From Rossellomorea aquimaris (GTDB lineage Bacteria; Bacillota; Bacilli; Bacillales; Bacillaceae_B): a DNA stretch of 64,000 bases. How positions within the stretch are numbered: the stretch's first letter is position 1; each line of letters begins with the position of its first letter. The notes beneath the pieces are model-generated. The model worked only from the letters and a program-made list of their open reading frames with translations, did not search any database and was not told the origin of the DNA. Position numbers and translations under genes: made by a program. Shown here one piece after another: positions 41,348-50,498 of the stretch. Location: contig NZ_CP141595.1 in the NCBI RefSeq assembly GCF_035590735.1, positions 2,699,001-2,763,000 of the forward strand. Reading direction: 5' to 3'.

Positions 41348-44059
41348 ATGGCTGGTCAATATAAGTCAAGGGAAGAAAAGCGTCTGGCCCAACAGAAGTC
41401 TAAATCCCCTAAGGGCAAGAAAAAAGGCTCTATGGTTAAACGCGTCATTATATCATTATTTATCATCGGTATTATCGGGATGCTTGCAGGTGCTGGATTA
41501 TTTGCTTATTATGCGTCCAGTGCGCCTAAACTTGATGAAAAATTACTCAAGGATCCAATTGCATCAGAAATTTATGATATGAACGGGGAACTGATCACGA
41601 CTGTTGGTAAAGAAAAACGGGAATACGCAAACTTCGACGATATCCCAAAGATCATGCAGGACGCGGTCCTTGCCACAGAAGACAATCGATTCTATAAGCA
41701 TAACGGAATTGACTTGATTCGATTAGGGGGCGCCGTCATTGCCAATGTGACAGGCGGTTTCGGTTCAGAAGGAGCTTCGACGATCACCCAGCAAGTGATC
41801 AAGGGTTCTTTCTTAAGCCCTGAGAAAACATTAAAAAGAAAAGCTCAAGAAGCATGGCTGGCCCTTAAGCTTGAACAGGAATATACAAAAGAGGAAATCT
41901 TTGAAATGTATTTCAATAAAGTGTATATGTCTGCCGGGATTAACGGAATGGCTACTGCTGCAGACTATTATTACGGTAAAGACATTAAAGACATTGAGCT
42001 TCATGAAGCAGCCCTTATTGCGGGACTGCCTCAAAGTCCGAACAATTATAACCCTTTTAAATACCCTGAAAAAGCGGAAAAGCGACGGAATATCGTTCTA
42101 TCCTTAATGGAACAGCACGGTAAGATCAATGAAGAAGAAAAAAAGAAAGCACAGGCCATCCCGATCACTGAAGGATTGGTATCAGCGGAAGAAGTCGAAA
42201 AGAAAAACGGAAACAAATATCCGGCGTTTGTGGATGCTGTTATTGATGAAGTACAAAAAATGGGTGACTATAACCTGTTTTCAGATGGTTTAAAGGTTTA
42301 TACAACCGTTGATCCGGATGCTCAAAAACGTTTGGAAGAAATTTTAGCAGGTGAAAATACGAGCTTCAGTTATCCAGAGAATCCTGATGAGCCAATGCAG
42401 GCCGGGGTAACCCTCATGGATACGAAAACTGGAGAAATCAGAGCGATTGGTGGCGGCAGAGAACAGGATCCAAACGTTCAGCGTGGATTTAACTTTGCGA
42501 TCGATACAAAACGTCAGCCTGGATCTACGATTAAGCCATTAATTGACTACGCACCTGCCATTGAGCACTTAAAATGGTCGACATATCATATATTAAAAGA
42601 TGAGCCTTATAAATATTCAGACGGAACGGAACTCAATAACTATGACGGTCAATTCAAGGGGCCGATCACGATACGAGAAGGTCTCTGGGATTCCCGGAAT
42701 ATTACTGCCCTAAAAGCTTTTCAGGAAGTCGGTCCAGAGAAAGCAGAGGAATTTGTGAATGGTCTCGGATTAAAGTTCGATCATTATTATGAATCTGCTT
42801 CAATCGGTGGTGTGTCTCCTGGAGTAAACTCCGTACAAATGGCCGGCGCTTATGCCGCATTTGGTAATGAAGGTATTTACAACAAGCCACATACGGTTTC
42901 AAAAGTGGTATTGCGAGATGGTGAAACAGAGATTAAGAATGATAATAAACCAAAGCCTGCAATGAAGGAATATACAGCTTATATGATTTCTGATATGCTG
43001 CAGAGCGTCATCGACCATCCGAGAGGAACCGGCCTTTATGCCAAGGTGCCAGGATTACCGATGGCAGGGAAATCAGGTACGACGAACTATACTCAAGAAG
43101 AACGCGAGAAATACGGAATTGCTAAAACAGGGGCTCCTGATTCATGGTTTGTAGGATATACCACAAACTACACTGCCGCGGTTTGGACTGGATATAAGAC
43201 TCGATCCATACCACTATCCCCTACGGATAGAAGGGTCTCCCAATACATCGTCAGTGACCTGATGAGCTATGTACATGATGGCGTTGACACACCTGATTTC
43301 AATAAACCGGACAGCGTGGTTGAATCCAAAGTTGAATTAGGAAGCAATCCGCCTAGGCTTCCAAGTGAATACACTCCAGATGACAGAGTGATTACTGAAT
43401 TATTCGTCCGTGGAACGGAACCTTCCAAGGTTTCAAAAGAATTCGATAAGATTGATGCACCTTCAAATCTGAAAGGTAAATTCAATAAGAAGGATCAAAC
43501 CATCACTCTTGCTTGGGACTATGGTAAAGAGAAGGACGTTCAGTTTGAAGTTGCGGTTTCGATAAACGGTGAAGCGAAACAAGTATTAACGACAACTGAT
43601 AAGAAAGGATTAAATGTTGAAAACATTCAATCCCAAGGAACGTTCACCTTTGAGGTTGTAGCCATATCAGGAGATCAGCGCAGTAATCCTGCTACGGTTA
43701 ATGTTGATGTTAAGGCTACTGATGGTGAAGATGAAGAAAACCAAGATGAAAACAACGATGAAAATCAAGATAACAATGGTAATGGTAGCAATAATGGAAA
43801 TAACAATGGTAATGGAAATGGTCAAGGAAATGAGAATGAAGAAGATTCAGGTAATGAAGGTGAAGACACAGGTGGCGATGATGGCACTACTCCTCCACCT
43901 GAAGAAGATGGGACTGGTGACGGAGGTACAGATGACGGAACCGGAGACGGAACTGGAGACGGGACTGGTGACGGCACTGGCGACGGCTCAGGAACTGGAG
44001 ATGGCGCCACGAATGGTGCACCTGCTACCCAATCAGATTCCCGAAGAGAACAAGAATAA
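41348..44059 (+). CDS. ponA: penicillin-binding protein 1 (class A PBP, PonA)
   Basis: A 903-residue bifunctional PBP. It has a lysine-rich cytosolic tail, one membrane helix (about 31-53), a GT51 transglycosylase domain (EDNRFYKHNGID, STITQQ) and a transpeptidase domain with SxxK in PGSTIKP, SRN in DSRNITA and KSGT. A fibronectin type III-like module (about 705-795) is followed by about 100 residues of low complexity: N/G/E-rich, then GTGDG repeats. It builds peptidoglycan and is positioned by GpsB. GTGAGGAAAC precedes the ATG. Confidence 0.95.
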   Translation: MAGQYKSREEKRLAQQKSKSPKGKKKGSMVKRVIISLFIIGIIGMLAGAGLFAYYASSAPKLDEKLLKDPIASEIYDMNGELITTVGKEKREYANFDDIPKIMQDAVLATEDNRFYKHNGIDLIRLGGAVIANVTGGFGSEGASTITQQVIKGSFLSPEKTLKRKAQEAWLALKLEQEYTKEEIFEMYFNKVYMSAGINGMATAADYYYGKDIKDIELHEAALIAGLPQSPNNYNPFKYPEKAEKRRNIVLSLMEQHGKINEEEKKKAQAIPITEGLVSAEEVEKKNGNKYPAFVDAVIDEVQKMGDYNLFSDGLKVYTTVDPDAQKRLEEILAGENTSFSYPENPDEPMQAGVTLMDTKTGEIRAIGGGREQDPNVQRGFNFAIDTKRQPGSTIKPLIDYAPAIEHLKWSTYHILKDEPYKYSDGTELNNYDGQFKGPITIREGLWDSRNITALKAFQEVGPEKAEEFVNGLGLKFDHYYESASIGGVSPGVNSVQMAGAYAAFGNEGIYNKPHTVSKVVLRDGETEIKNDNKPKPAMKEYTAYMISDMLQSVIDHPRGTGLYAKVPGLPMAGKSGTTNYTQEEREKYGIAKTGAPDSWFVGYTTNYTAAVWTGYKTRSIPLSPTDRRVSQYIVSDLMSYVHDGVDTPDFNKPDSVVESKVELGSNPPRLPSEYTPDDRVITELFVRGTEPSKVSKEFDKIDAPSNLKGKFNKKDQTITLAWDYGKEKDVQFEVAVSINGEAKQVLTTTDKKGLNVENIQSQGTFTFEVVAISGDQRSNPATVNVDVKATDGEDEENQDENNDENQDNNGNGSNNGNNNGNGNGQGNENEEDSGNEGEDTGGDDGTTPPPEEDGTGDGGTDDGTGDGTGDGTGDGTGDGSGTGDGATNGAPATQSDSRREQE

Positions 44060-44062
44060 GGT

Positions 44063-44098
44063 AAAAAGGCAACGAGAAAAATTTCTCGTTGCCTTTTT
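44063..44098. terminator. bidirectional terminator ponA/ypoC
   Basis: A 16-bp stem (AAAAAGGCAACGAGAA and complement) with loop AAAT ends in a T-run. Confidence 0.9.
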
Positions 44099-44612
44099 AA
44101 TTTCCTCTAGCCCGCTTTATAGCCAGAGATTTAGCATATTGTTTATATTGTTCCTCGAATAGCTGAGATAACTGTACGAAAGAATGGAAAAGGGTTGGAT
44201 TGTTTCTAATAAATAACATCCTCTCCCCTGCGTTGACAGGTTTAATGGAAAGGCTATCAATGTGAGTATTGTCAGAATTTAATATTACCGGCATTGAATT
44301 ACTCCAGTATAAAAGCATATAAACTTGCGCAATACTTTTTTTCATCAGAGGTAATGTATCCTTAGAACGTTTTTTAAATAACGTTTTAAGACACTCCTCC
44401 CCCTCTCTCCAGCTCTTAAGAATGATACCTATGAAGTATTCATCATCCACCCAGGGAAGCGCACCTAAAGACTCCTCATTGAAATAGAGAATTTCATAAG
44501 CGAAGAAAGGCTCATAAGGTATGATATGAGAAGCATCCACCCTCACTTTTAAACCAGGAAAGAAAAAAGGATCCTTTAGTTGTAATGGAATGCTAAAGGT
44601 CACTTCTTTCAT
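44097..44612 (-). CDS. ypoC: YpoC-like protein
   Basis: A 171-residue soluble protein of the YpoC type (KDPFFFPGLKVRVDA near the start, PVNAGERMLFIRNNP). The ATG at 44612 overlaps the nth stop (ATGA), so it is the distal gene of a dnaD-nth-ypoC unit with coupled translation. Function unknown. Confidence 0.78.
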   Translation of the reverse strand: MKEVTFSIPLQLKDPFFFPGLKVRVDASHIIPYEPFFAYEILYFNEESLGALPWVDDEYFIGIILKSWREGEECLKTLFKKRSKDTLPLMKKSIAQVYMLLYWSNSMPVILNSDNTHIDSLSIKPVNAGERMLFIRNNPTLFHSFVQLSQLFEEQYKQYAKSLAIKRARGN

Positions 44613-45265
44613 ATGTTGCCTTTTTTCTTTAGTCTCTTCTGACCTTCTCTGCATAAATCGACCAGCGGGCATACATCACATTGGGGTGATTGGGCTTTAC
44701 AATGGTACCTTCCAAAGAAAATCAACCGGTGATGAGTTTCGGACCATTCTTCCTTCGGGATTTTTTTCATTAACGTTTTCTCTACTTCTAATACGTTATC
44801 TTTCCATCGGCAAATCCCTAATCTCTTACTTACACGTTCAACATGGGTATCTACTGCAAGAGCCGGCACTCCAAATGCAACCGATACTACTACATTTGCT
44901 GTTTTCCTTCCTACTCCCGGCAGCTTCACTAATTCTTCATGACTTTCAGGAACATTCCCCCCATGTTCAGTCAGAATGATCTCACATAATTTACGAATAT
45001 TTTTTGCTTTGTTTCGGTACAACCCGATGGATCGTATATCCTGTTGAAGTTCTTCCAAAGAAACATTCAGATAATCTTCAGGTTGCTTATATTTTTCAAA
45101 TAAGCCTTTTGTGACTTTATTCACGAGGACGTCAGTACATTGAGCCGATAGAAGCACCGCAATGACAAGCTCAAAAGGATTTTCATGACGCAGCTCACAG
45201 TGAGCGTCTGGAAACATCTCTCTCATTTCATCTAAGCAAATTTGTATTTGTTTTTTATTTAGCAT
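44609..45265 (-). CDS. nth: endonuclease III
   Basis: The 218-residue glycosylase/AP lyase has the helix-hairpin-helix LPGVGRKTANVV with its catalytic lysine, the aspartate in AVDTHVERV and a [4Fe-4S] loop C-x6-C-x2-C-x5-C (CKAQSPQCDVCPLVDLC). It removes oxidised pyrimidines in base-excision repair. It lies downstream of dnaD. Confidence 0.95.
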   Translation of the reverse strand: MLNKKQIQICLDEMREMFPDAHCELRHENPFELVIAVLLSAQCTDVLVNKVTKGLFEKYKQPEDYLNVSLEELQQDIRSIGLYRNKAKNIRKLCEIILTEHGGNVPESHEELVKLPGVGRKTANVVVSVAFGVPALAVDTHVERVSKRLGICRWKDNVLEVEKTLMKKIPKEEWSETHHRLIFFGRYHCKAQSPQCDVCPLVDLCREGQKRLKKKGNI

Positions 45266-45309
45266 GTATCCTATACCTCCAACTTGTCCTAAAAATCAAC
45301 AAAGATTAT

Positions 45310-45356
45310 CAAAATAAAAATAGACCAACCCTCAAGCATTTGAGAGTCAGCCCCTT
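45310..45356 (-). terminator. weak terminator between dnaD and nth
   Basis: On the minus strand CTGACTCTCAA pairs (with GU pairs) with TTGAGGGTTGG around ATGC, then TCTATTTTTATTTT follows. It may lower expression of nth-ypoC relative to dnaD. Confidence 0.5.
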
Positions 45357-45364
45357 TTGTCGTC

Positions 45365-46075
45365 CTATTGCTCAAGCCAATTATAAAATGGTACTGATTT
45401 TCGTTTAGGAGAAGCAGCAGAATCATTTGAAGCTGCGGGGTTTTGATGAGAACGGAAGCGTTGGCTTTGGCTACGCGCATCTTCAATGGTCTTCACACCG
45501 TTTTTCTTCCATTCAAATAGAATCCGATCGATATATCGAAAATTGAGCTTACCGGATATGACAGCTTCTCTCAATGCTGCTTTGATAATAATAGCATTAT
45601 GATCATCCTGATCCAACCACATGGCCAGGGTTTCACATTCTAACGGAGATAGCGGACGACCAAATTCCTGTTCGAATGTCGTATAAATGTCCGCTTCTTC
45701 TTCCATGGATTTCTCCATTTGCTTCATTTTGGAATCCTGTATTACGAACTCAGCCATCTTTTCCCATAAAGGATTGAGAGAATACTTTTCAAAGAGGATT
45801 CCATCAGGTGAAGATCCTTCTTCGATCGATAGAAACTGTTGTTGCATTAACTTTCTTAAAATAGATGAACAGTATTCAGTAGAAATACTCATAGGTTCCG
45901 AGAGCTCTTCTGGTGTCGGAAAATAGTTTCCCTTTTCCAGATGACCGTAAATTTGCAATAACAGAACAAACTCCGACTCATTTAAACCCAGGGTATTGTA
46001 ATTTGATAATAATAATTGCGGAATGTTAAGTGTCCCCTCTTCGATCCAGGACACCATTAAACGTTTATAATCCAT
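45365..46075 (-). CDS. dnaD: primosomal protein DnaD
   Basis: The 236-residue protein has an N-terminal winged-helix DDBH1 domain (1 to about 100) and a C-terminal DDBH2 domain ending FEWKKNGVKTIEDAR (YxxxIxxxW-like DNA-binding segment IDRILFEWKK), then a polar tail. It helps DnaB and DnaI load the helicase DnaC at oriC and at restart. ATG at 46075 is eight bases after AGGTG; a GTG at 46084 touches that site. Confidence 0.93.
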   Translation of the reverse strand: MDYKRLMVSWIEEGTLNIPQLLLSNYNTLGLNESEFVLLLQIYGHLEKGNYFPTPEELSEPMSISTEYCSSILRKLMQQQFLSIEEGSSPDGILFEKYSLNPLWEKMAEFVIQDSKMKQMEKSMEEEADIYTTFEQEFGRPLSPLECETLAMWLDQDDHNAIIIKAALREAVISGKLNFRYIDRILFEWKKNGVKTIEDARSQSQRFRSHQNPAASNDSAASPKRKSVPFYNWLEQ

Positions 46076-46184
46076 ATTCGGCACACCTCACTCACTAGTA
46101 TATCATGGTTCAGTATATGTGGACATGGTTATGAATTAGAAGAAAGATGGAAATTAGAAAAACTTCCTTGGTCCTTTTTTTGGA

Positions 46185-46340
46185 TCAATGGTAGTGGAAA
46201 AACAGGGACCGTTCCTTTCCGCTCCAGGCACAAGATTCCCCAGGGAGGAAGTCAAGCCTGCTCGGGATTTGCCCTGCGGGGTCTCGACCTTTCCTCTATT
46301 TCCCGCAGGAGTCAAGTGCCTTCCGCTACAATCCACTCTG
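46185..46340. repeat. GC-rich structured repeat, copy C
   Basis: This is the most diverged copy. Its minus strand has ACTCCTGCGGGAAATAGAGG, GGTCGAGACCCCGCAGGGC and GGCTTGAC in the same order as copies A, B and D. The clamp GTCGAG/CTTGAC still pairs. Confidence 0.65.
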
Positions 46341-46412
46341 TGCTTCTACATTCTACTTAAACTAATTAGGGAAAGACAAACACAAAAAGTTCAGATTTAG
46401 TTAGTATTATTG

Positions 46413-46661
46413 ATGCGCACTATATCTAAACTTCCGCTTGTGTTATCCATGAAGAAAATTAGGATGAATCAATCGGACCTAGCGCAAATTCACGCCTGAT
46501 TTGAATTCCACCAAAAAGCACGAATAAATGTTGTACAAAAATCCTCTATAAACAAAGAAGAAGGCTTTGGAACAGTCGCTGTTATTGTTAAGAAAAGAAA
46601 GAAGTGGCTTAAGAGAATAATCTTATTTGTAGATTCTCTTATTTTTCAATAAAATCCGATT
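46413..46661 (+). pseudogene. possible gene remnant with an orphan terminator
   Basis: A frame from ATG 46413 reads MRTISKLPLVLSMKKIRMNQ...QIHA, meets one TGA at 46497, and then stays open to 46661 (...NKEEGFGTVAVIVKKRKKW...). A hairpin AAGAGAAT/ATTCTCTT followed by ATTTTTC (46611-46646) lies within its end with no intact gene in front. It may be a decayed gene; no family is recognised. The rest of the 0.9-kb gap 46085-46962 holds repeats C and D. Confidence 0.3.
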
Positions 46662-46689
46662 GCTAAATTTTTTATCTTTGACACCTTTT

Positions 46690-46858
46690 GGCTCTGTCAC
46701 GAAAAATCTATTAAAGATGGTGAGGGGAACTGCGTAGACTCCTGCGGAAAAACGTGCGTACCGAGACCCCGGAAGCGAAGCTGAGGAGGCTCGGCCGTAC
46801 GTCCGCAGAAAGCGAAGCAGTTCCCCTCACCATCTAGCACTCACTGTCTGACAGAGCC
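46690..46858. repeat. MITE-like repeat, copy D
   Basis: Perfect 10-bp ends GGCTCTGTCA and TGACAGAGCC flank a 119-bp GC-rich block (46716-46834) with ends GATGGTGAGGGGAACTGC and GCAGTTCCCCTCACCATC. It is nearly the reverse complement of copy A. No target-site duplication is obvious. Confidence 0.85.
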
Positions 46859-46898
46859 CGGGCAGAGCTTATCTTAAAAAAACCATCGTAGCGAAGGA

Positions 46899-46947
46899 AA
46901 ATAAAAGAACCGGCCGGATTGCTTTTTAAGCAAACCAGCCGGTTTCT
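46899..46947 (-). terminator. terminator of asnS
   Basis: On the minus strand AAACCGGCTGG...GCTT pairs with AAGC...CCGGCCGGTT and is followed by CTTTTATTTT. Confidence 0.85.
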
Positions 46948-46962
46948 TGTACGATGTTTGTA

Positions 46963-48255
46963 TTATGGATATAAACGGTTCAGTAGACGTGGGAATGGGA
47001 TGGTCTCCCTTACGTGTTCTACTCCGCTGATCCAAGCCACTGTTCTTTCAAGTCCAAGACCGAATCCTGAATGAGGAACAGATCCATATTCTCTTAGTTC
47101 CAAGTACCACTTGTACGCATCCGTAGCAAGTTCGTGCTCTTCAATGCGACGTTTCATAAGTTCCGCATCGTGGATACGCTCTGAGCCACCGATGATCTCT
47201 CCATATCCTTCCGGTGCGATCAGGTCGGCACATAATACGACATCATCGCGATCTGGATCAGGTTGCATATAGAAAGGTTTTAACGAAGTCGGGTAATGCG
47301 TGATAAATACCGGCTTGTCGTAACTTTCAGCTATGGCTGTTTCATGTGGAGCTCCGAAATCGTCTCCCCATTCGATATCATCGAACCCTTTTTCATGCAA
47401 TAACTTAAGTGCATCGTCATAAGTGATTCGCGGGAAAGGAGCTTTGATCTGCTCTAATTTAGATGTATCTCTTCCTAATCGGTCTAATTCAAGCTGGCAG
47501 TTTTCCAGAACCGATTGAACGATATAAGAAACATATTGCTCCTGCACTTCCAGGTTATCTTTAAAATCATAGAATGCCATTTCAGGCTCGATCATCCAGA
47601 ACTCGATTAAATGACGACGGGTTTTAGATTTCTCCGCTCTGAAAGTCGGTCCGAAAGAGAATACTTTCCCTAATGCCATGGCCGCTGCTTCCATGTATAG
47701 CTGTCCACTCTGAGAAAGATAGGCATCTTCTTCAAAATATTTAGTGGCAAACAACTCGGTCGTTCCTTCCGGAGCACTGCCAGTCAGGATTGGGGGATCT
47801 ACCTTTACAAATCCTTCTTGATTAAAGAACTCATATGTTGCCCGAATGATTTCGTTACGCACTTTCATCACGGCATGCTGTTTACGGGAACGAAGCCAAA
47901 GGTGACGATGATCCATCAGGAATTCTGTTCCGTGTTCCTTCGGTGTAATTGGATAATCCACTGCTTCATGAATCACTTCTACGCTTTTCACTTGCAGTTC
48001 GTATCCAAAAGGTGAACGGGAATCTTCCGAAACCGTTCCTGTAACATATAGAGATGTTTCTTGAGTTAATGATTTTGCTTTTTGAAAGATTTCTTCTTCC
48101 ACTTCACTTTTTACGACAACCCCTTGAATGAATCCAGTTCCGTCACGAAGCTGAAGAAAGGCGATTTTTCCACTTGAACGTTTGTTGGCAAGCCAAGCAC
48201 CAATGGTTACTTCTTCTCCAACAAACTTACTTACTTGAGATATAGTAGTTTTCAC
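46963..48255 (-). CDS. asnS: asparaginyl-tRNA synthetase
   Basis: A 430-residue class II synthetase: N-terminal OB-fold anticodon domain ([20 protein letters not shown]), motif 2 [22 protein letters not shown] and motif 3 [12 protein letters not shown]. It charges tRNA-Asn. It starts at GTG after GGAGGGAA. There is no T-box in the 146-base gap before it, so it is probably part of the transcript coming from aspB or has a short promoter. Confidence 0.95.
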   Translation of the reverse strand: MKTTISQVSKFVGEEVTIGAWLANKRSSGKIAFLQLRDGTGFIQGVVVKSEVEEEIFQKAKSLTQETSLYVTGTVSEDSRSPFGYELQVKSVEVIHEAVDYPITPKEHGTEFLMDHRHLWLRSRKQHAVMKVRNEIIRATYEFFNQEGFVKVDPPILTGSAPEGTTELFATKYFEEDAYLSQSGQLYMEAAAMALGKVFSFGPTFRAEKSKTRRHLIEFWMIEPEMAFYDFKDNLEVQEQYVSYIVQSVLENCQLELDRLGRDTSKLEQIKAPFPRITYDDALKLLHEKGFDDIEWGDDFGAPHETAIAESYDKPVFITHYPTSLKPFYMQPDPDRDDVVLCADLIAPEGYGEIIGGSERIHDAELMKRRIEEHELATDAYKWYLELREYGSVPHSGFGLGLERTVAWISGVEHVRETIPFPRLLNRLYP

Positions 48256-48360
48256 GATTTTTTCCCTCCAAAAAAACTTAAGACGCTTATGTATCGTTAT
48301 TTATTATACATTTACCGTTATCCCGCCGCAATAGATACAGCAAAACGAGATGATTTTAAG

Positions 48361-48391
48361 GAAAAAGCAGACCGAAAAGAACACGGTCTGC
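48361..48391 (-). terminator. terminator of aspB
   Basis: On the minus strand GCAGACCG pairs with CGGTCTGC and is followed by TTTTTC. It separates aspB from asnS. Confidence 0.75.
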
Positions 48392-48401
48392 AAACCTTGT
48401 A

Positions 48402-49592
48402 TTATTTACTCTTTCTAACAACAAATTCATGCATTCTCTCAATTGCTTTTTCGAGTGCATCAAGACTTGTGGCATAAGAAAGACGGATATTGTTTTCCGA
48501 TCCGAAACCAGAACCAGGAATAACCGCTACCTTTGCCTCTTCCAGCAGAGCTTTTGTAAATTCGTCGACATTGTTATAGCCTGTTTTCTTGGCCGCTTCT
48601 GACACATTTGGGAACAGATAGAAAGCACCTTGAGGCTTCAAACAATGAAACCCTGGGATACTGTTCAATTTATCAAAAACAATGTTTAAACGCTCTTCAA
48701 ACGCCTTTCTCATTTCCTCTACAGGCTGTTGATCTCCTAAATAGGCAGCAACCGTCCCATATTGTGAGGTTGTCGTTGGGTTAGAGGTTGAATGGCTGGC
48801 AAGGTTGGTCATTGCTTTAATGATTGCCTCGTTCCCTGCCGCATATCCAATTCTCCATCCCGTCATGGAATGAGATTTCGATACCCCGTTAATCACGATG
48901 GTTTGCTCCTTAAGTTCTGGAGACAATTCAGCAATAGACGTGTGTGAATTCCCGTCATACACAAGCTTTTCATAAATCTCGTCTGAAACGATCAGGATAT
49001 TATTCTCTAAGCATACTTCTCCAATCGCTAGTAACTCTTCATGGGAGTACAGCATACCTGTAGGGTTACTAGGTGTATTAAGAATGACCGCTTTCGTTTT
49101 GGGAGTTATCATCTCTTTTAACTGCTGTGGAGTAATTTTGTACTCATTCTCTTCTTTCCCTTCAACAATGACGGGAGTTCCACCGGCAAGCTTCACTTGT
49201 TCAGGATAGCTGACCCAGTATGGTGTAGGAATGATGACTTCATCATTTTCGTTTAAAAGAACTTGAAACAATGTATAAAGGGCATGCTTTGCTCCACTTG
49301 TCACGATGATCTCAGATGGTTTATACGTAAGTTTCTGATCTGTTTCAAACTTATGGATGATTGCTTCTTTTAATTTCGCCATCCCACCAGATGGAGTATA
49401 TTTTGTGTGACCCTCAGTCATGGACGCATACGCAGCGTTGATGATATGTTCAGGAGTATTAAAATCAGGTTCCCCTGCACCTAAACCGATAACATCAATA
49501 CCCTGTGACTTCATTTCCTTTGCTTTTGCAGTGATCGCTAAAGTTGTTGATGGTGTTAAAGCACTTACTCTGTCAGCTAACGTAAATTTCAT
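48402..49592 (-). CDS. aspB: aspartate aminotransferase AspB
   Basis: A 396-residue PLP class I aminotransferase. The PLP lysine lies in NGVSKSHSMTGWRIGYAAG, with NTPSNPTG and the C-terminal NNIRLSYATS arginine. It makes aspartate from oxaloacetate and glutamate. It lies 23 bases after tseB in the same direction. AGGGGGAA precedes the ATG. Confidence 0.93.
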   Translation of the reverse strand: MKFTLADRVSALTPSTTLAITAKAKEMKSQGIDVIGLGAGEPDFNTPEHIINAAYASMTEGHTKYTPSGGMAKLKEAIIHKFETDQKLTYKPSEIIVTSGAKHALYTLFQVLLNENDEVIIPTPYWVSYPEQVKLAGGTPVIVEGKEENEYKITPQQLKEMITPKTKAVILNTPSNPTGMLYSHEELLAIGEVCLENNILIVSDEIYEKLVYDGNSHTSIAELSPELKEQTIVINGVSKSHSMTGWRIGYAAGNEAIIKAMTNLASHSTSNPTTTSQYGTVAAYLGDQQPVEEMRKAFEERLNIVFDKLNSIPGFHCLKPQGAFYLFPNVSEAAKKTGYNNVDEFTKALLEEAKVAVIPGSGFGSENNIRLSYATSLDALEKAIERMHEFVVRKSK

Positions 49593-49615
49593 GGACGTAT
49601 TCCCCCTAGAGTTGA

Positions 49616-50092
49616 TTATAAATTTTCAATTTTCTTCCACCATTCTCCGGTAGAAAACAGCAGATAAAAATAATTTAAATTGTCTTGTTGATCTAAATAG
49701 GTAATTTCCCATACAGGCCCGACAGATTCATATCCTAAACGGACAGATAATAATTCTTTCGGTTGCTTTTCATCATTTAGTTTATTGATTGCCTGTTCTT
49801 TTGAAATACCATCTGCCCATTTTTTCTCAATTATTTTCCCTTTTTTATTGGGTACCCAAGCGACGAGCTTCTCGTTCTGATCATCTTTACCTGTCACCAC
49901 AACATATGACTTAGAGCCGTTATAGAAGCTTGTGTTTTCAACTTCCACGATAGCCGTTTCAGCTTTCACTCTATTTAGCGCCTTCTCTGCCTGATTATTC
50001 AATGGGTTCCGGGAAACTTGATAAAGTACGACCGAAGCTGTTATCCCTAGGACGATGAACAATAGTGCGATAATCGTTATCCATTTTCTCAT
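49616..50092 (-). CDS. tseB: cell wall elongation regulator TseB (YpmB)
   Basis: The 158-residue protein has one N-terminal membrane helix (ITIIALLFIVLGITASVVLY) and an extracellular pair of PepSY-like modules, as in YpmB/TseB, DUF5590. TseB controls PBP2A activity in B. subtilis. ATG at 50092 has AGAGTG upstream. It lies between ypmA and aspB. Confidence 0.85.
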   Translation of the reverse strand: MRKWITIIALLFIVLGITASVVLYQVSRNPLNNQAEKALNRVKAETAIVEVENTSFYNGSKSYVVVTGKDDQNEKLVAWVPNKKGKIIEKKWADGISKEQAINKLNDEKQPKELLSVRLGYESVGPVWEITYLDQQDNLNYFYLLFSTGEWWKKIENL

Positions 50093-50104
50093 TACAATCA
50101 CTCT

Positions 50105-50275
50105 TTATGTACGATATATTGTTAATACTGCTTGATTTTGATCTTCCGGATCTAAGGCTAAACCAAACATATAATCATCTTTTTTTAAGGTTCTATTTAA
50201 TGTATCAACCACTTTATATAAGTTATCCGTATATTCGATACGAACGGTGGAAAGAATTTCAATTCGGCTCTCCAT
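50105..50275 (-). CDS. ypmA: YpmA-like small protein (DUF4264)
   Basis: A 56-residue protein reading MESRIEILSTVRIEYTDNLY and ending QNQAVLTIYRT. Its place before tseB and aspB matches B. subtilis ypmA. AAAGGAGG precedes the ATG at 50275. Function unknown. Confidence 0.75.
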   Translation of the reverse strand: MESRIEILSTVRIEYTDNLYKVVDTLNRTLKKDDYMFGLALDPEDQNQAVLTIYRT

Positions 50276-50455
50276 GGTGTTCCTCCTTTTACCCGCTTAC
50301 TTAAGATATTCCCCTATTATAAAACATTTTTTTCTACTCATTAGTCAATGCTATTTGCCACATTATGCGTAAGAAACGCTACAAACATTATAACAACATT
50401 AATGCCTATTATGGTAGAGCGTATCACAAAAACTATATTCTATTCCACACTCATC

Positions 50456-50479
50456 CAGGCTGACAACGTTGTCAGCCTG
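50456..50479. other. 24-bp perfect palindrome
   Basis: CAGGCTGACAAC is followed directly by its reverse complement. It lies 19 bases past the stop of the MBL-like gene. There is no T-run on the minus strand, so it is either a poor terminator or a protein-binding site. Confidence 0.6.
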
Positions 50480-50498
50480 CCTTATTTCTCTTTCGGCT

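Noticed and set aside
43701..44162. 153-codon methionine-rich frame inside ponA
   Set aside because: It is a frame-shifted reading of the ponA low-complexity tail (ATG-rich because of GATGG repeats).
46154..46400. Frames of 60 and 70 codons over repeat C
   Set aside because: They lie on the structured repeat and have no start signals.
48256..48401. T-box riboswitch before asnS
   Set aside because: The gap is too short and holds no AGGGTGG-type T-box sequence, only the aspB terminator.
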